Assembly (NCBI GenBank): GCA_011317545.1
Contig: WUJK01000008.1
Location: 1,302,001-1,366,000, forward strand
Source of the DNA: Coniella vitis
Lineage: Eukaryota > Ascomycota > Sordariomycetes > Diaporthales > Schizoparmaceae
Reading direction: 5' to 3'
Length of the DNA: 64,000 bases
Part shown: positions 59,428-64,000 of the stretch, piece by piece
Layout: each line of letters begins with the position of its first letter
Position numbering within the stretch: the first letter of the stretch is position 1
The notes under the pieces: model-generated
Told to the model about the DNA's origin: nothing
What the model saw: the letters and a program-made list of their open reading frames with translations, nothing else
Databases searched by the model: none
Position numbers and translations under genes: made by a program

Positions 59428-60642
59428 CTATTTGGACAGCAACAAATAGCGATCGAGGAGGCCCTGGAGCTCAATGCGCTCTTGATCGGTGCGCTTGTAG
59501 CCTTGGATCTTGTTGATGTGCCTGACCGCAACTATGTCGAGACCACGGAGCTGGTACAGCTCTTCGAAACCTGCGGCATCGCTCAAGCGTCGTGGGCCTT
59601 TGTGGGCTAGGTACTCCTGCAGGGCCGCTTCACGCTCGGAAAGATGGTTGGTTGTAGACTTCGAGATAACAACAATCAACTCCTTGAGAGGAACAGAGCC
59701 AAGAAGCTTGAAGGCCTCAGCAGCATCGGGACCGGACCAGTGGACGCTGAGACTCCTCAGGTTGTGAGCCATGCTCTTGTTTCTGGTCAGAAAATGCTCT
59801 GTTTCAAATGTTAGTGGTCTGAATCAAGCATTCGAGGAGAGCAAAAGATGTGTTACTTACTCAACTGACAGGTGCAGTTCAATACGAACGAGTTCGTGGA
59901 ACCGTACCAGGCTGGCAGAACCTCGTCTCGCAACGCCTTGCACACACGACTGAGCGGGAGATCAATTTTGGCAACGACATATCCCTTCATCGGCATGTCG
60001 AACATTGGGATGCAGTAGCAGCCCTCGACTCTTCGAGCCATGTAGAGTAACCGGTCGCGCCTGTAGTCGAAGAGCTCTGAAAAGTAATACCGGTAGACAC
60101 GGTTGCGGAGCTCCGCAGGCAGTTTCATGAAGGGGAGGTTCATTTTAGACGAAGGCTCGTCTGCCGTAAGAATTTGTGTTAGTACCTGATAGCGTATTGG
60201 CTGCGCGCAATTGAAAAGCACCGTTGAAGGATCATGCAAGAAGGGAACTGAGAAACGAAGTTTTGGGCACAAGAAGACCGACCGACCCCATTAAGGCTCT
60301 TTTGGGGCAGCAAGGGGTTAGGGGGGAAAAAAAGCAGCCTTGCGTTTACTCACTCGCCATGGCCAACAGCTCCGCGCAATCACCAATCAGAGAAGTGCAC
60401 TCCTTGATCGTGGTAGGGTCAGGGCTGGTCTGGATTGCCTGGGCCAGCTGGGCAATGGTGTCAGTGCAGGTTGTCCGCATATGCTCAGAGACACGCATCA
60501 GTCTACCAAGAGCGCTTGGATCAGGGGTTCCTTTTTTGTGGTGCCAAAGCCGCTCCAAAAGGGCCATGAAAGGCTGTGGCAGCTTGTATTTCTTTTCCAG
60601 ACCTCTGACTGTGACTTCAATCCAGTCGTATTGACGCGGCAT
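59428..60642 (-). CDS. F-box/2EXR-like fungal protein of unknown function
   Basis: Complement of join 59428..59798, 59861..60160, 60354..60642; 319 aa. The middle block FMKLPAELRNRVYRYYF is the LPxELRxxIY motif that opens many fungal F-box-like and 2EXR-type proteins. It continues with DLPLSRVCKALRDEVLPAWYG, the usual helix after the motif. Introns are GTGAGT to CAG (193 nt) and GTAAGT to CAG (62 nt), and frame holds across both. The start is uncertain. MPRQYDWIEV (60642) is the first ATG in frame, but the frame is open for about 60 more codons without an ATG, so an upstream exon is possible. F-box function would mean SCF ubiquitin-ligase targeting; not shown. Confidence 0.72.
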
Positions 60643-62405
60643 GGTGAGGTAGTCTGATGGGAGATTTCCGTCAGTTCCAGGAGACAATGGCAAGACAGCC
60701 TTTGCTGGATCGATGAATCGACGACCCTGAGGAGGCCGACGACTATGTTTGTTGGTGGGGGCTTGTGTGCACTGGACTGGATTAGAGTCCTCCGAGTGGA
60801 CTTGGTGGTCGAGATTGTGGTCGTCGGCGTCGAGAGAGGTTTAGTCGAGTCGGAGAGACAATTACGAAGGGAAGTGGGTCAAAGAGAAGAAGAAATGCTT
60901 GTTCTGCGGCGGTAGTAAGGGGAGATTGGGTGCTGTGTCGTTGGAAGGCTGGAAAGGTTGTGGGGGGTAAGGTCGACGTTTGAAAGGGTTTCAATGTTGA
61001 TGTAAGGCTGGCAGCTGGAAGGGAGGAGGTGCGCAAGCCGGCCCCTGTCCTAGGGTAGTTGATAGCTTCCTAGCTTCCCTGCTGAACTTGAGGATTAAGA
61101 AGTCAAAACTGCAGACAGTCTGGACCCTGGCAGCACTCTGCTTGCACGAGTGCGCACAAAGGCACCCAGCCAACTACAACTAGGAAACAATTCGTAGCTT
61201 TGCTCAACCGACCTCGGAAGTTATAAAGGCTAAGAAACAATCCAGAATGTCAATATGCAAATGGGGAAATGGGTGGTCCCAATGGATGTGCTTTTGTGTG
61301 GAATCCCAAGAGGTTGAGTGGTTATGCTGCCACGGCGATGGTGAAGGAATCTGAAACTCGGCACTTTCTACCTGGCATGCCAACTTGCGACCTAGATAAT
61401 AGTGACCTGGGACTGGATGGTAGACTTATTGAAGTGAGATACTCTCGCCATTGAGTCTCGCATGTTCAAATAGTACCAAAGGATGAAGAATCTCGATTAA
61501 TCATGAAGGAAACAGAGAAAGCCAAGGCGCGCAGACTGAACTTATCCACGCCAGCAAGTGGAAACTAAGTATCAGTTCAGCTGGAGTAGTGAATTGTATC
61601 GTATGGTGAGAATCTCAATCAAAGTTGCGAGGCTCCCCGGCTGACAAGCGGACCACGCTGAGGCGGCCTTTCGTCACGCGACGCGTTATGAAGCTGTACA
61701 GTTGCCGAATTGGGTAATTTCCTGACGATCCCGCTGGTGCTCCTATACAACACGCTTATCACCAAGTCTCGGCCCGAGTGTGTATTCGGTATTTCCGACA
61801 AGCATAAATCTATAAATCAGGAGCCGAGTCTACCACCGTTATTCTTCTAAAGTAACAACGAATTGTACAATACATCATCAAGAACGCGAGCATGTCTAGT
61901 TTGTCTCCACCAAGCAGAATTTCGGTGGGCAAATAATGCTAGATTACTAGTTCCATCTAAGCCATGGTGCCTTCAAGAAAGTCTCATATCTAAACTATAA
62001 GTGAGCGCAGTTCCCATCAAATATCTGAGCCCTTTTCCATTCATGAAATCCAAGGTTCTGGCTGGAAAGCTCTGGGTGATGAAATTCATACAGCAGCCTA
62101 CCGTCAAGCTCAGGGGCGTCGTTACGTAGGTAGCGAACGATTAGATGGCGTGTTTGTGACGTGCTTGACACAACGCCTGAACTTTTGCCGTGGACAGTCA
62201 CCGACCGGCCTTAAGAGACCAAAGCACATTCCAGGATTTGCACTAGAATGCAGGTATGTCTCCATGTTCATATTAGCTCTATGTTGCTGCACGGTCCTTG
62301 GCGCAAATACGGCGTACTATGGTATATATGAGTGCATATGCCGCTCCGGCATAACTTCCTGATACAATACTAGGATTTCCCAACCTGTCCTTGCCAAGGG
62401 CTTCT
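60643..62405. other. intergenic, no supported gene
   Basis: The left part is the leader or promoter of the F-box-like gene. About 61.2-62.4 kb shows nothing recognisable; the right end is the 3' side of PAF1. Confidence 0.5.
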
Positions 62406-63917
62406 TCACTCATCATAATCGCCTTCGGCATCCTGTTCGCTCTCAACACGCCTCTCTTCACTGGATTCTCGGCCGTTGGCAGCAGCAGGTGACTCGCTCC
62501 GCTCACGTCTTGGAGAGCTGTTGTCACGGTGCGACACGTCTTCCTCCTCCTCCAGTCTCTCCTCCTCGTGCTCCTTGTCCGGGTTCCACTGAGGCATCTG
62601 CTGGAATTTATCCATTCTAGATTTAAACTCCTCGTTAGGGTCCTCGGGCGTCAGTTCAATAGCATCGGCGGGCTTCTCTTGGTGGCGATCCGCATTGTAG
62701 ATACGGCGCGGTGGCTCCATCCTGTTGCGCTGCATCGTAGGGTAGTACCACGCTTTCTTGGCCTTGGGATCGACCGCAAAGGCAATCTCCTCGCTGTACT
62801 TGGTTTCATGGCTTCCTTCGCTTTCCACGGTCGCCAAGAAAGAGCGAGCCCAACGGAAGGGGTATGATGGCTTGTCGCTTGCATTGAGGCTCTCATTCTC
62901 CCGGTCCGTGTTGCGCAGGTCGAATTTGCCACGGAACTTTTCCGAGACACTCAGTGTTTCGGGCAGATACAATTCGTAATGGTTTTGGTTGAGCGGCTTG
63001 GGGTTGTTCTCCGGATCCTCAAGATGTGCCACCAATCGCTCCTGGTATGCCGCTTCTTCCTCGTCGCTCTTGCCAACGTACCGCAGGATGCTGTTCAACA
63101 GCCGCTTGTCGTAGTCCTTGCTGTTGGAAACGGGAGGGTGTGCAAATTTGTAGGTGACATATGTGCCAGAGTCGGGGAAGGCCTCAAGGTCTGGCAGCAC
63201 TTGAAAGGCTTCGACCACCCTGAGACCCTTGTTTCGACCCACTGACAGCTTGCTTGGATGTCTGACGCGGTTCTTATCCTTGAGATTCTCCAGCGCTGCG
63301 TCAAAGCCCTTCTCAATCTTGCGCTTGATGGCGGCTGGCGAGCCGGCCTCGGGCTCAGGGGACTTCCTCTTAGGCGGACGTGGCGCATTGTTCTTGGACG
63401 GCTGGCGCAGCGGACTGGCTCTGTTGGTATTCGCGTTGGAGATGTACTCGGTTCGGCGCAAGAAGGAGACGGAAGTGCCAGAGACCTGGGGCTTTCCGAG
63501 TGTGGCAAGTGGGCGTAAGAGGATGCGATCATGGGGGTGGACCTGAGGTGGTTGGGAGGGCGCTTGGATGGCTATACAGTTATTAGCACAGGCCTTCGAT
63601 TATAGCACGTCTTGACACGTGAAAAGATTAGAGCAGTAGAACGTACAACTCTCATCACCGTCAAAGATACCTGGCATGCCTACAAGGTCAATAGGCATTC
63701 CCAGCTCTGCATCTGCCTCGATGTTCAACGGCTGTTCTCTCGCAAGACGGGAGGCAAAGCCAGGTGTTGTGTATTGGCCGCTCGCCAAGCCTGTGTTCGG
63801 AATATCCAGAAGCTTGGGAGGATTGGGTGGTGGTGGGAGGGCATTCGAGAATCGAATTCTTGCGATGAAGTCTTGGTGGTAGCCACGCTCGCCATTGCGA
63901 GAGGGCTGGGACGACAT
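62406..63917 (-). CDS. PAF1: RNA polymerase II-associated factor 1 (Paf1 complex subunit)
   Basis: Complement of join 62406..63571, 63647..63917; 478 aa. Core subunit of the nuclear Paf1 complex, which travels with RNA polymerase II and supports H2B ubiquitination and H3K4/K36 methylation. Strong family blocks are FIARIRFSNALPPPPNPPKL near the N-terminus, NIEADAELGMPIDL, and, across the intron, LLRPLATLGKP then SFLRRTEYIS. The C-terminus is acidic and Glu/Arg/Ser-rich (EERLEEEEDVSHRDNSS), as usual. The 75-nt intron (GTACGT to TAG) is phase 1. The ATG at 63917 (MSSQPSRNGERGYHQDF) fits the conserved start; an in-frame ATG at 63932 would add five residues. Confidence 0.95.
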
Positions 63918-64000
63918 TTTGTCGGTCTTCAAGGAGAATGATTATTCTTGGCGAGCGCGGTATTTATCTGATGGTGAACGCTTGATAGGCGCAGACACGA

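Noticed and set aside
1..64000. A complete secondary-metabolite gene cluster
   Set aside because: An MFS exporter, a hydrolase and an NAD(P)-binding protein are present, but no polyketide synthase, NRPS, terpene cyclase, P450 or pathway regulator was found.
1..64000. tRNA genes
   Set aside because: I looked for T-loop GGTTCRANNCC-type sequences with a matching A box. The few partial hits lie in coding DNA and do not fold as a cloverleaf.

Overview
The window is nuclear DNA of a filamentous ascomycete (Pezizomycotina). Genes carry short introns of about 50-230 bp with GT(A/G)(A/C)GT donors and YAG acceptors. The products are typically fungal: a CFEM wall protein, an Hce2 (Ecp2-type) effector, fungal GH35 and PL1 enzymes, a fungal arylsulfotransferase and Paf1. 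A Dothideomycete-like plant-associated fungus is my guess from the gene style; the class cannot be proven from this sequence. I see no bacterial operons, tRNA, rRNA, CRISPR array or clear transposon.

I reconstructed 24 protein genes and their exon joins by hand, checking reading frame across every splice. 2.0-12.8 kb is housekeeping: xanthine/hypoxanthine phosphoribosyltransferase, D-2-hydroxyacid dehydrogenase, an OXLD1-like mitochondrial protein, a large nuclear protein (tentative kinetochore CENP-O type) and DPM3. 13.7-19.9 kb holds an MFS exporter, a CFEM GPI protein and a Ser/Thr-rich GPI protein, with a striking array of GATAAG motifs between the first two. 21.7-28.8 kb holds a MetX-like alpha/beta hydrolase divergent from a small NAD(P)-binding protein, then an LRRC40-like leucine-rich-repeat protein. 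30.2-42.0 kb holds a GH35 beta-galactosidase, an uncharacterised low-complexity protein, a cytochrome b561 membrane protein, an arylsulfotransferase and a conserved-looking protein of unknown function. 44.0-46.7 kb holds two small secreted cysteine-rich proteins (Hce2 effector domain; phospholipase-A2-like HD-x-C motif). 50.5-63.9 kb holds the mitochondrial phosphate carrier, a single-pass sensor-like membrane protein, a PL1 pectate lyase, an F-box/2EXR-like protein and Paf1.

About ten products are predicted to be secreted, wall-anchored or membrane-bound. Pectate lyase, beta-galactosidase, CFEM, Hce2 and the PLA2-like protein together suggest a life on plant material or a plant host. Intergenic DNA is long (up to about 3.7 kb) and rich in simple repeats: A34, several G11-G14 runs, (TA)n, (CT)21, GAT-class trinucleotide arrays and an 18-bp minisatellite.

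No single novel multi-gene system is evident. The best candidates for follow-up are the GATAAG array at about 17.0 kb and the two-effector interval at 44.0-46.7 kb, which is bracketed by inverted GAT arrays.
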